Below are positions 23,892-34,488 of a DNA stretch of 64,000 bases, piece after piece; positions within the stretch are counted from its first letter, which is position 1; each line of letters starts with the position of its first letter. Source of the DNA: Neopestalotiopsis rosae (Eukaryota > Ascomycota > Sordariomycetes > Amphisphaeriales > Sporocadaceae); the NCBI GenBank assembly GCA_023078685.1, contig JALGAS010000011.1, forward strand, positions 62,001 through 126,000, given 5' to 3'. The translations under genes and the position numbers were made by a program. Under the pieces are notes generated by a model. That model did not search any database. It saw nothing but the letters and a program-made list of their open reading frames with translations, and had not been told where the DNA came from.

Positions 23892-26386
23892 CTAGACGTC
23901 AAAAAAGTCGTTGTCGAGCACGCTAGGATCAAAAAAGGCATTCCCAAATTCTATCCAAGCATCGGCCGAAAAGTCGCAATCAATTGCCTGATTGTCTTCA
24001 TTTCCACGACCTTTGTCCATTGCGACTTTGTCGAGCTGCTCTGCACAGGATCTGGAAAGGGAAGCATAGAGACACGCCATTGAAGAGTCCGGTAGTTTCC
24101 GTGCTATTTCATCTAAAGACTCGGTGACGCTGCACACCTTAGAAATAACTCGGGCGGCATCTGTTGACGGGAGATGAACACATCTAAATACCTGTATCGT
24201 TATCGTATCAGTAACTTTCGCTCGAGGAGTAAGTATAATGGAGCGGCATCCATTCTAGGCGTTGCACTCACGTTGATCAGTTCCGCAATAGTATGACAGA
24301 TCATGATGAGCTGGTTATTGTGGAGGCCTATCATTAGTTCTTCGATCATGGTATTACCGAGGAGTACATCTAGCACCGCTTCTGAGACACTGAAGATCTT
24401 CTTGGCTATGACTATGCAAACATCTGACGCCATATCCGCGTTGATGTTCTTCAAATCTTGCAATGTTTGTGCAACAATTACAAGCAGAGTATGGTTTGCA
24501 TGAAAGAACAATATAGGTATGAACGGGTTTGATGTGGCAGTATTCATGTCACAGTATTGGTGCTTGACTCGCTCCAGCTCTGCCGCAGCGCTTGATTGCC
24601 AGTCAAGGATGTCTGCGAATGTTGCGTCTCGGCATTTCCGCTGCTCGAATGCGGTAAGCTGCATTCAAAATCAGCATTTAGGACAGCATTCCAATTGTGG
24701 CAGGATTCGTACCAGACATCGTCTCAATTCGACCATATCACCTAATATGCAGTCGTAGGCAGATGACGTTGATTTCAAACTCCAGTCATACAGCGATTGT
24801 GGTATTTCCCCATACAAAAGGCCAAGATCATGACCATGTAGGAAGCCAAGGCTCCTATCGGTAGTGAACATGAAGAGCCAGGTTCTTTCGTGATTACGCG
24901 ATAGTCGTTCGTCGAGGTCATGACCAAGAGTTGAGATGAGCTTATTGGCAGCGGGCCTATTCAAGCCAATTTCTCTCGCTAGTTGAGCTGCCTGAAGAAG
25001 CCGTACGAGTCTTGTTAGCATCCTCGAGCGAAAAGAAGTACACGTATGTGGAGAGAATTTGAAAGATATGCCCATACATAATTTATATGTAGCCAGTATG
25101 GGTCCTCAGTTTGATATTTGTATGCTGGTGCCCAATACTGATATATGATGATTGATTGAATGGTTTCGATTGACTTCACAGAGACAGCCATGGACCAATT
25201 GATATTTCCGCGAGAAATAGCCAGTAGGGTAGGATACAAAAGTCGGTCTCGTTGCCGATCTGATAGAGCACAGCCTGATGCGCAAATTACCGAAAATAAA
25301 GTGAACGATGTAGCCTGAACGCGCTTGGTTGTGTGCAATAGCGGATCCAACAAACCGACAAAAGGATTCCGGTATTTAAAGAATCTGTATATCGACATCA
25401 TTAGCCTGTCGCTTCAGATCGCAAAATTGAGAATATTAGGGTACTAATACTGAAACATACAACTCAAAGAACCTGATAGCATCGTTTTCGTCTATGAAAC
25501 GAGCTGCAATGGGGTCGCATAGCGTAGGATCCAACTTGAGTGTGCTTTCTCCGTTCTGTAACGCCAGGACCTCCCAGTCGGATTGACTTCTCTTTCGAGG
25601 GGCTGGATTTTTGTCAGTGCCAAACTGCCAATGTCACGAATATCAGACTGAAATACAGAAATATTCCTTGAGTCTCTCACAGACTTCAGGTAGAATCTTC
25701 TTCCGTCTGGTTTCGAAGACAGATGATTGCGATAGCAAAGGTGCTGTGCTAGCTGACGACTCGGAATCGTAGCAATCGGCAGATTCGACGACGGTGGCCA
25801 ATACACCTATAGGCGACGCCAGAGGCTCTTGTGCGATGAAGGTATTTGCGGGACCCTTATCCCCAGCTTGTGAACGGTAAGGGACGGGTTTATCGTGTTC
25901 GACGATTGGCGGCACGGCTGTTGTACCTGTTGAAGGGGTATGTGGATGTGTAGACACATCTGCAAGCTGGAGGATTGCAGCGATTATCTGATCACGGTTT
26001 TCGCTCTCCTGTATGCGGGACACAATTTTTTTGACTGTATCAGGTTTGCTGTGGAGAGCGCACGGTTATGAGTATGGGCAGCTCAGCTTTTTAGTGGAGT
26101 AGCACGGGCATCAGTGGCACTTACTTGGTGCTCCCAGGCCTACGCCCACGACGAGAAGTTGAAGGGTAGTGACACTGGACATGCTGCGACTGACAGCGAG
26201 AGCTTCAGTTTTGTACAGCGCCGTTAGCTGAGTCGTTCTCAATGAGATAATTATTGTGCGAGGCAAGTATAGCCAACAGTTGACAGCTTACCAGGGCAAT
26301 TGCCGGTCGCAGCGCTGTCTTGCTGTGCGACATCGAAGGCATGCTGTTTTCCGGTGACTAGAAACGGGGCTCTGGTCGTCCGGCAT
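23892..26386 (-). CDS. Zn2Cys6 transcription factor with fungal MHR domain
   Basis: I reconstruct eight exons: 26386-26292, 26202-26125, 26048-25657, 25602-25461, 25384-25078, 24991-24713, 24658-24272 and 24191-23892. The total is 1980 nt (659 aa), in phase throughout. The Zn cluster is assembled by splicing exons 1 and 2: CLRC-x6-C-x5-CSRC-x6-C, followed by a basic RRGRRPGS linker. The middle-homology region has the typical DPxxHT-like segment (FVGLLDPLLHTTKRVQATS) and FSVICASG, then LAREIGLNR. Such proteins bind CGG-type half-sites as dimers. It lies at the edge of the aminotransferase/P450/DMATS genes and is the obvious candidate pathway regulator (inference from position). The start ATG at 26386 follows a 468-bp gap to the divergent GFA-domain gene, so the two may share control sequences. 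Confidence 0.87.
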
Positions 26387-26854
26387 GTGTAGTGAGTCGT
26401 GACTGGGTCGGTCAATGTAGCAGGAACTGATGGAACATGCAAGGTGTTAGCGAGGCAAGGGGCATGTTTTCCTTGGGAATTACCAGCAACTTTGCAGTTG
26501 TCGTTGTCCGCTAACCCAAGCACGCTAATTATGATGCCCGCGGGCTTTAGATCTAGTCCCCGCATTGCACTTTTCCTCCGATCGCCGCCCAAGCCTAGGC
26601 AGGTATGGTGCTTCAATTGCCGGTGGCGTTTCATTGGTTGAAGCTCTCGTTGCAAGCTATATAAGCGCTTCCTGGGACTTGTGGCACGACGATTCCTCTA
26701 ACATGTGCATCACTTTCCTCGAAACTGACACGAATTGCAGAGGGACCTAGTCTTGATCACCACGTCTGTTATAAGTCGCCGAATTTCTTAGAATTACTCT
26801 GTCAAAACCCTTTGTCTTAGTCGTGCCTGAGACACACCTTGAGCCCTGGTCGTC
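26387..26854. promoter_or_regulatory. Divergent intergenic region between the transcription factor and GFA-domain genes
   Basis: 468 bp separate the two start codons. The stretch contains a TATATAA-like sequence (about 26657-26664) on the side of the GFA gene. No gene was seen in it. Confidence 0.4.
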
Positions 26855-27447
26855 ATGACACTCCAAGGTAGCTGCTTGTGCGGGGAGATCAGATACAATA
26901 GCGGGGGTGGGTTTGAACAATCCTACTATTCATCAACAGTGAATCGTTCATGTCATGAATGAGCTAATCAATCTGCAGCCGACGCACAGGTCACAGCTCT
27001 TTGTCACTGCACCGACTGTCAAAAGGTGAATACGCCGAGTTAAGTCTTATGAATAATGGCTTACGGCAATCCAGTGGACTGGGGGTGCCTTTACCTCCAA
27101 CGCGGTCGTCCCGGAAGAGTCTTTCCGCGTCACCCAAGGTAAGTTCCACTTGCGCATTCAAAGTCTCTGCTGGAACTCATCGCATTCTAGGAGAACCAAA
27201 AATTTATGACGTTAAGGGAGCATCAGGCAAAAACAACCGTCATTTTTTCTGTGGCAATTGCGGCTCTAGTCTGTACACCAAACTTGATGTCATGCCGGGC
27301 GTGATCGTTATCAAGGCTGGAGGATTGGATGAACAAAAAGCATCTCTTGGTGGTAAAGTCGACGTCGAGTTCTACTGTAAAGACCGGGTGCCATACTTGT
27401 CCGCCCAAGTCGGTGCGAAGCAAGAGTCAGCCTTTGGAGGGAATTAG
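26855..27447 (+). CDS. GFA/CENP-V domain zinc-binding protein (glutathione-dependent formaldehyde-activating-like)
   Basis: Four exons: 26855-26906, 26979-27025, 27075-27138 and 27191-27447, giving 420 nt (139 aa) in phase. The zinc ligands of the GFA fold are all present: CLCGEIRY at the N-terminus, CHCTDCQK in exon 2, and CGNCGSSLY in exon 4. The length is normal for a single-domain GFA protein. The name derives from bacterial Gfa, which speeds formation of S-hydroxymethylglutathione; most fungal members have no known reaction, and some sit in secondary-metabolite clusters. It is 468 bp from the Zn2Cys6 gene (divergent) and about 350 bp upstream of the aminotransferase on the same strand. 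Probably cytosolic. Confidence 0.88.
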
Positions 27448-27800
27448 ATATGTAATTTATGAAACTCGTTATCACAGCTTGCACAAATGCATCTATATCA
27501 AATGATAGAAATAAAAAACATAGCGTTTTCTATATTCGGCGACGGAACGGATCGAAATCGCGCTCATTTTTCACGTTCGTTCTAAAGAAATGCCGAACCA
27601 AAATAATAGAAGCGGTTTCATTTATCGCACCATATATTGTTCACCGCGGAGGGGGAAAAGGCAGTAGCGGTTGGGCCGAACCGAGATCGGCTGCCGCAGA
27701 AACCTTATATTACCCCAAAGAATTCTACCAGAACGACTAAAATATTCACTATCATTCTACTCTCTTCAGATCCCCAGCCTCACAGCCCGTAATTATAACC
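27448..27800 (+). promoter_or_regulatory. Promoter region of the aminotransferase gene
   Basis: 353 bp between the GFA stop and the aminotransferase ATG. It contains a perfect inverted CGG(N10)CCG site, listed separately. No open frame of interest was found. Confidence 0.4.
27668..27683. promoter_or_regulatory. Candidate Zn2Cys6 operator, inverted CGG-N10-CCG
   Basis: The sequence CGGTTGGGCCGAACCG is an inverted repeat of CGGTT with a 6-bp centre. It lies about 118 bp upstream of the aminotransferase ATG and next to a Zn2Cys6 gene. The inverted CGG layout fits binuclear-cluster dimers; assignment to this regulator is inference. Confidence 0.35.
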
Positions 27801-29072
27801 ATGTCACTATCGCGCAGGGCAGACGTGCTCACCATTGCGGATGATCGTTTTCTGTTTTGGAAAATTCTTCAAGACCTTTGGCACCCCGAGTCCAATTCCA
27901 CCGGCTTTGTCAACCTGGGCGTTGCCGAGAACTATCTGATGCACGACGTCCTCTCTGAGCGAATCCACCAACGTTTTTCAGTTCCCGACCAAGCATTCAC
28001 CTACGGTGACGGAGCCAAAAGATTGAAGTCTGCAATCAGCCTATTCATGAATAAGCATTTCCTTCCAGTAACCACAATCGTGCCCAATCACGTGATCGTG
28101 ACGAATGGCTGCAGCTCCGCCATTGAACATCTCGCCTGGGCATTTGCGAATCCTGGTGATTGCTTCCTCCTCGGTCGACCATACTATGGCACATTCTTGC
28201 CAGACCTCACGCTCCGCACTGGGGCACACGTCATTCCCATAGCTTTTGACGAAATCGACCCCGTCAGCGTCGAGTCTGTCGAGAAGTACGAGCGTGCTAT
28301 TCTCAAGTGCCAATCGGAAAATCGAAAGGTTGCTGGCTTGATTTTGTCTCATCCGCACAATCCCCTTGGCCGTTGTTACCCTAGAGCAGCACTCATTGAA
28401 TTCATGAAACTCTGCCAGAAATACAGCATCCATCTCATCAGCGACGAGATATACGCCCTGTCCGTCTTCTCCAACGAGGTGGATTCAACTCCCAGCACTA
28501 CAGCCTTTGAGTCTTGCCTGTCCATCCCTACCGAAGGAATCATTGACCCATCGCTACTTCACGTGGTGTGGGGTATGTCAAAAGACTTTGGCGCTAATGG
28601 CCTTCGAGTTGGCGCCATCATCTCCCAGAAGAACCAGAACTTGCACCAGGCTCTAGTTCCAGCCTTGTTGTACAGCTCCGTCTCTTCTCTTTCCGAGCAT
28701 GCAGCTAGCGATGTTCTAGAGGATGAGGCATGGACGACTAATTACATACTGGAGAATCAGCGCCGCCTGAAGACCAACTTTGAACGTGTCACTTCCTGGG
28801 CTAAGGAACACAACATCGCCTACACACCAGGCGTCAATGCTGCTTTCTTCTTGTGGCTTGACCTTGCCACGGCGTACCGCCAATACCACAACGATGTCTC
28901 AGGTGACATCACGGAGGTAGTCATGCAAGCTCTCCTTAAGCGCAAGGTCTTCCTGGCATCTGGCGCACAGTTCGGGTCGGAAGACGCCGGTTGGTTTCGG
29001 ATTATCTTCTCGCAACGAACGGAACAGCTTGAAGAGGGATTGAAGAGGATTTTGGACAGTCTTCATGATTGA
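27801..29072 (+). CDS. PLP-dependent class I/II aminotransferase, ACC-synthase-like
   Basis: Single exon, 423 aa, normal length for fold-type I. Landmarks: LGVAENYL near residue 46 (the N-terminal NLGxAEN of the ACC-synthase group), FTYGDGAKRLKSAI, NGCSSAIEHLAW, the NPLG substrate/PLP loop (HPHNPLGRCY), DEIYALSVF, and the Schiff-base lysine in WGMSKDFGANGLRVG. The conserved C-terminal Arg lies in WFRIIFS. Fungal members include true aminotransferases and C-S-lyase-like enzymes of secondary metabolism (the GliI type), so the reaction cannot be fixed from sequence. Its location among a Zn2Cys6 regulator, a P450 and a DMATS enzyme suggests it acts on an amino acid or prenylated amino acid in that pathway (inference). 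Likely cytosolic. Confidence 0.9.
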   Translation: MSLSRRADVLTIADDRFLFWKILQDLWHPESNSTGFVNLGVAENYLMHDVLSERIHQRFSVPDQAFTYGDGAKRLKSAISLFMNKHFLPVTTIVPNHVIVTNGCSSAIEHLAWAFANPGDCFLLGRPYYGTFLPDLTLRTGAHVIPIAFDEIDPVSVESVEKYERAILKCQSENRKVAGLILSHPHNPLGRCYPRAALIEFMKLCQKYSIHLISDEIYALSVFSNEVDSTPSTTAFESCLSIPTEGIIDPSLLHVVWGMSKDFGANGLRVGAIISQKNQNLHQALVPALLYSSVSSLSEHAASDVLEDEAWTTNYILENQRRLKTNFERVTSWAKEHNIAYTPGVNAAFFLWLDLATAYRQYHNDVSGDITEVVMQALLKRKVFLASGAQFGSEDAGWFRIIFSQRTEQLEEGLKRILDSLHD

Positions 29073-29340
29073 TAGGAGGATTATGTGTCAAAATCCAAAT
29101 ACAGAAATTCTAAACCTCTCTCAGAGCGTCGCAGCGCTTATGACTTGGCTTGTATCACCACTTTGAAGTACAACTACCGTCAAGATAAATAGTGAAACAG
29201 TAGCATTTCCACATCGAGTCCCGCAGATCTTCCAAAAGCAATCCAAAATAGCTGCCCTTCCACAAAAAATGGATGACGCGTCCAACAATCAGGTATTTGG
29301 GAACCCTTTACCGTATTGTAGATCCGGCCCGCATTCGTGG

Positions 29341-31368
29341 TCAATCTCTGAGGCGGAGTAAAACAGGCTTGCTAGGGTTGGGTGAGATCTATTATTTGAC
29401 ATGTTAGTCTCCATCGTTGCATAAATCCACCTGAACAAGAGGAGCATAGTGTCACATATCTTCCACTTACAAATTGGCCAAAGTAGGCGTCTTGATAACG
29501 CTCGGTCTCCCCCTCATCAAGGCGTAGCTCATAACGGGACAGGAGCTTTATGATGAACATCTTGACGATGGAGCATCCCGCCGAGCGACCTGGACACATG
29601 TGCGTCGCATACCCAAAATTGAGGTCGTCCCTCGTAGCGGCGCCCCAGTCATACTTCGTCGCGTTGGTACCAGTGGCCATTTTCTGACGCAAGTCAAAAT
29701 AGCGATGTCCGTCCCATATGGATGGAGTTTCAAAGGCTGGGTTGGAGAGATGCGCGGCAATTTCGACCACCTCGAAAACGGTTCCAGCTGGTAAGGTGAT
29801 ACCATTGGGTAGAGTTTGCAGCTTGACTGTGATCTTTTTCATGTTGCCTGTGTACCGGAAGGTCCGGAATCTGTTAGCGATCTACTAATTCGACTCTTTC
29901 TTGTTTGACTAGGATAAGATACGATGCAGCTGATGGGGGATATGGGATTCATTCCGGTGCATGTAATCATACATACTTGCAGCTGTCGGATGATGTTTGC
30001 GAGTCTCCTTGCAGAAGCTATCCAAGAGTAATAGTCTGCGAATGTTCTCCTTTGGGAACGTCCAATCGTCTTGCTGTTCTCCCAAGACATCTTTTGCTTC
30101 CTGTAGCACAAGTTTCGTGTAACCAGGCCGATATGCAAACTCGAAAATGATTTGGGTCGTTACGGGCACTGGGGAAAAGATGAAGGTGAAAGCAAAGCCA
30201 ATGAAAATGTTTGTGAGAAATTTGTAGTCCCGCCGCTTTTCGGGAGGCGCTAAACGCAGCAGGTCCACAAACCATTCATTATTGACAGACTCTGGCTTCA
30301 CTTCCTGTTCAATGGCATCCACATATTGCTCGAGAATCGGCGTGAGCAATACAGTCATCCGCTGGAGCTGTTCATCTACCTGGCGTGTTTCATTTGAGAG
30401 AGCGGCTTGGAGACGGGCTATGATGGGTCTTTGTGTCGTAAGGTTCCTCATCAGGGAATAAGCGCTGCCACGTATTTTCGGAAAATGTCTGCCACTTCGG
30501 ACGTAAAGTTATTGCCTAAGAACACCCTCAATGTAGCTTGAGAGAATATATCAATGACTTGCGGTTGTACGAAAACTCGCTTGCAGACTTGAGTGATACC
30601 TTAAGGGTCAGTAGCAATGAGCTCAGGAAGGGAGGAGAAGGATTCGGGCATACATACGCCCAGTGGAAGAATTCATGTTGGAACCCAGCACATCATCCAT
30701 AGCTTTATCCAGCGCCTTGGACATGGCACCGAAGTGATGGTCTGTAATGTGCGGCCATGATCTTAGCGCGCCATACACACTAACGCCTTCATCGAGAAAG
30801 TACGTACCGAAGCCCTGCATGCGAGCGTTGACATAGGTGTACAGGTAAGGTTCGTCAAAGGCCGCACCGTGCAAGCTGCAACGAAAGAACTAGATTCTTA
30901 ATTAGAGATGATCCGGTCAAGGGTGGTGTACTGGAGACACCATACTTCCTCACGAGCGGGCGCAATCTCGTCGTCCTTTTTCTTACAGAGTTGCAACCAA
31001 TGCCTGGGTGCGAGAATGACCAAGTCGGAGCCTGGAGTATGTGAGTCAACACTTTCCGTACTCGGTGTCGTAACGAGGATAGCGAAAGTCGTCTCACCGT
31101 CTAGAGAGGTCACTCGAAATACGCCACTCTCGACTTGCTCGAAACCCCTCTGGATGATCTCGATGCCATGTTTAGCAAAGTCTCCCCTACTGGCAAACCA
31201 AGAATTTGCGCTCGCAATTCTAGGTATATGAGGGCGCGCTTTGTTCTGTCTCAGACTTCTAGAAAGACAGAGTGCAGCGATGAATACAGCAATCAAAATG
31301 GTTGGGTAGTTGCTCTGCAAGATCACCCATTGCTGTGGTAAGTAGTGAGCAAGAACAGAGAAATCCAT
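29341..31368 (-). pseudogene. Cytochrome P450 (microsomal, ent-kaurene-oxidase-like class), probable frameshift
   Basis: Six exons fit P450 conservation: 31368-31098, 31031-30946, 30889-30658, 30599-29977, 29847-29471 and 29388-29341. The start gives an N-terminal membrane anchor (ILIAVFIAALCLSRSL). Exons 1-3 and 5-6 join in phase, but exon 4 is one base short: the frame ending in VAALIP and the frame starting SLMRNLTTQ meet at about 30450-30460, where a single missing base would restore the gene. The I-helix region, ExxR-like FCKETR, and the heme loop FGYATHMCPGR with the Cys ligand are present; the usual Gly of FxxGxxxC is Ala. The last splice restores the usual ISPNPSKPVLLRLRD tail. It could be a recent pseudogene, a sequencing error, or an unrecognised splice form. 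It lies between the aminotransferase and DMATS genes. Confidence 0.75.
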
Positions 31369-32666
31369 TGTCAGATGGCTGTTGGTAGTTTGGCATGAAG
31401 ATAGTAATTGGTATAATTTGAGGAAGTAAGAGAGAAGATATTGATACTGCTGATCTGGACTCGTGTAGCATATGATATCTTCCGGTGTTGTAGAAATAGT
31501 ATCAACATATATACTTGTCTGCATGCGAGAGGATCGAAGCCTAAGCAATTAAAGCATTTCATTCTTCTTGAAGCTACGTCAGGCCAGAAGCCTTCGGCTG
31601 AATGATCACTTATCAGAAGAAAGCACAAAATATATCTGCGCTAGCAACATGTAATGTGGCTGGATGGAATATTGGATTGGAGGAGATTCCGCGACTTGAC
31701 ATGATTTCTGTATGGAAGACGGTACAATTCAATCGCGAATGCGTCGAAAAGCAAGCTTGAGAAATCGACGTACCGATGACTGGAGTCTCAATTGTCATGT
31801 AACATCAACTTTTCATTTACCCCAACAATCGGCTTTTGAGCGCCACATGTCAGCACGGGATGAAAGTCGAAAGATATGGCGTAGTATTTGTGACCCTGTA
31901 CCACGCTCATGGAAGATCTAGGCGTCACCGAGTATTTTCAACTAATTTCGGCAGGCAAAAACTCACATCTAGACTTGGGCTGATTTGAATAAAACAAAAA
32001 CAAGCGCAAACTCAAAGATTGCCAAGCACTCAGCTCTCCTGTCCTACCAATACTACAAGAGCACCTCCGCCTCTTTACCAGCCCCGAAGCAAGATTATGC
32101 ATAATCAAGTTTCTCCAACTTTTCCTGTGACACCAAGACAATGGAACGGCACTTGGACACTTGGGTAGCTTATCATAATGGCAGCCATAAACTTAAAATT
32201 GCCACAATATTGTCTCTCGCGGAGTTTCCGAATACGGACTTCATGTATATAATTCTTTCTCAGTGGGAAGTGAGGGCATATCAAACGGAATTGCACAGGA
32301 CTTGGCGCAACAGATGATGGCTTCTCTGTGGTAGTCAGCTCCAACCGGGCGTGATGAGACGTTCCGTGATGTGTACGATGGCGATGACCTGGGCGCTCTA
32401 GGAGGTACGGACTCCTCAAGTCCAATGATAGCAACTGATTCTATCTTCCGTAAATCGGAAACCCGTATGGACGTGAAGTCTATGACAGACAAATGCAATA
32501 TCTAATCTATGGCACTGGGCTATGTAAGGAGAAACATTCGCCGTCATTATAGCCAGATAACATCAATTCAGCACTCAAATCACATTACTCCCACACTCTA
32601 CGTCCATCTTTGAATTCATCCTCAAGTCATTAGATATTCTATCTATTCCAAACCTTGTACACTATA
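31369..32666. promoter_or_regulatory. Divergent intergenic region between the P450 and DMATS genes
   Basis: About 1.3 kb lie between the start codons of the minus-strand P450 and the plus-strand prenyltransferase. No gene was recognised. A short inverted TTCCG(N5)CGGAA element lies at 32447-32461, about 206 bp before the prenyltransferase ATG; it may be a regulator site but is weak evidence. Confidence 0.4.
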
Positions 32667-34066
32667 ATGGGTGAAGCAATACCCAGTCCATCTTCCACCA
32701 GCAGCCGAGAGGACGAGGATTTCTGGTGGCAAGAAGTCTCTCATCCATTCTTGTCGCTCATGCAGAGTACTGGGTACTCGAATGCGACCCAGAACCGTTA
32801 TGTCGAACTCGCCAAGAAATTCATTATTCCCTCCTTGGGTCCTCGTCCCAGTACGACCAAGGCCGGTACTCGGCTGCCCCATTTTGATAGCTTCTGTTCA
32901 GATGACTTCTCACCCCTAGAGCTGAGTTGGAATGTTGAGCCCAATGCATCCAAAATCCGCATAGGCTTCGAGCCAATTGGCCCATATGCTGGAACAGCCA
33001 AGGAGCCATTCAACCAAGACGAACCAAAGGTAGCCATGTCACGCTTGCTGCAGCAGAGCGGAGGCCCAATTGACCATCAGCTGTGGGAGTTCTTTGTGAA
33101 GCATCTCCACGTCGATGTCAAGCATGCTCACGATATTGTGTCCAAGATGGCCCCCAATGAGCACATGACGACTAACACGATCTCATTTGATCTAGTTGGG
33201 GAGCATCCGGTGCCGAAGGTCTACTTTTACACTATTCCCATATCCTTGCTCAAGAACACTCCTGCCGGCGAGATAATTACCGATCTCATCCCACAGATGC
33301 CATCCAACCTGGCGCCCTCGTTCGGATGCATCAGGGACTTCGTCTTTGATTACAAGCGCCAACGCAACAATGAGCAAATTTTGCGACTCGAGCTCATCTC
33401 CTTTGACGCCGTTGCGCCTACTGACTCGCGCCTCAAGATATACCTGCGCACCAAGGAAACCTGCCTAGCCCGCGTCAAGGAGATATATACGCTCGGGGGC
33501 ACTCTCCACGGCCCTGAGATCGATGCGGGCGTCAAGCTCATCGAGTCTTTCTATCAGCACGTTCTGGATATCTCAAAGGCTGAAGACGACCTTCCAAGTA
33601 GCAAGCACCGAACGGCAGGCATCATATTCAACATGGAGCTGATGCATGACCGCGCCGTCCCCGTGCCCAAGGTATACATTCCCGTGCGACATTACGGGGG
33701 TACCGACCTGCGAATTGCACAGTCGCTCGGTACCTTCTTTCGTGCGTGGGGTTTCAAAGATCTGGCAGATACGTATGTCGATGCGGTGCAGCGTGCCTTG
33801 TAAGTTCCCGATTGTCGAATGTTCCAGTTTAATGCTGTGATATGTTGCACAATCTAATTACCCGATTTCTATATTTGAATAGTCCAAATCAAGATTTCTC
33901 ACGCACGATTGGGAGACATTCTTACGTCGGCTTGTCATACAACAAAAACGGGCCTTACATTACCATGTACTATAACACCATGACCTTCTCCAAGGGCGAT
34001 GAGAAGGATGGAGAAGGCAAGCTTGTTGGACCTGCTGCCTGGAAGCAGCGTCATCTGCTGGACTAG
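32667..34066 (+). CDS. DMATS-type aromatic prenyltransferase
   Basis: Two exons, 32667-33799 and 33883-34066 (intron 83 nt, donor GTAAGT), give 1317 nt (438 aa), typical for the ABBA-fold DMATS family. The start at 32667 is preferred over an ATG four codons upstream. Seen motifs: SPLELSWN with the Glu that in this family contacts the indole nitrogen; the diphosphate-binding Lys/Tyr strands VPKVYFYTIP, RLKIYLRT, PVPKVYIPVRHYG; and the C-terminal SYVGLSYNKNGPYITMYYN tyrosine-shield strand. These enzymes attach a dimethylallyl group to tryptophan, tyrosine or indole-containing peptides and need no DDxxD motif. Whether the acceptor here is Trp or Tyr cannot be told. It is the signature gene of the neighbouring small cluster. 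Soluble, cytosolic. Confidence 0.94.
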
Positions 34067-34488
34067 GTACTTAGGGAGTACTGGCCGATTATAATCTACA
34101 ATGTAGCTACCACAGGAACATTTTGTTGCAGAAAGCCATTCTTTAATTGAGTACTGTGTATATTTTGTGTAAACTCATATCTAAGTTTCATTGCATTCAC
34201 CTGCCAAGTAACTTTACAGGACACGGAAAAGCTCCCAATACCTACAGCTATGACGTGGGTTGTACTTAGCCACATTTCTTCGACAATCTCGGCTTAGACG
34301 GTGGTGGCGGTGTCTCTTCGGTTTCCCATTGGGTGATACACGCGGGAAGCTCGTTGTGTGTAAAAAGTTCCCCGCTTTATCCCCGCGTCTATGCCTCTTC
34401 ATTCTAGATGTGAGCAGGGGAGGAAGCATCCATCTGTGTTAAGAGATATTTCTCCCCGTTATTGTGTAATCGATAAACCGCTCCAAGC
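34067..34488. other. Intergenic region
   Basis: 422 bp between the prenyltransferase stop and the next gene. It contains no recognisable feature beyond the probable 3' UTR and promoter. Confidence 0.4.
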
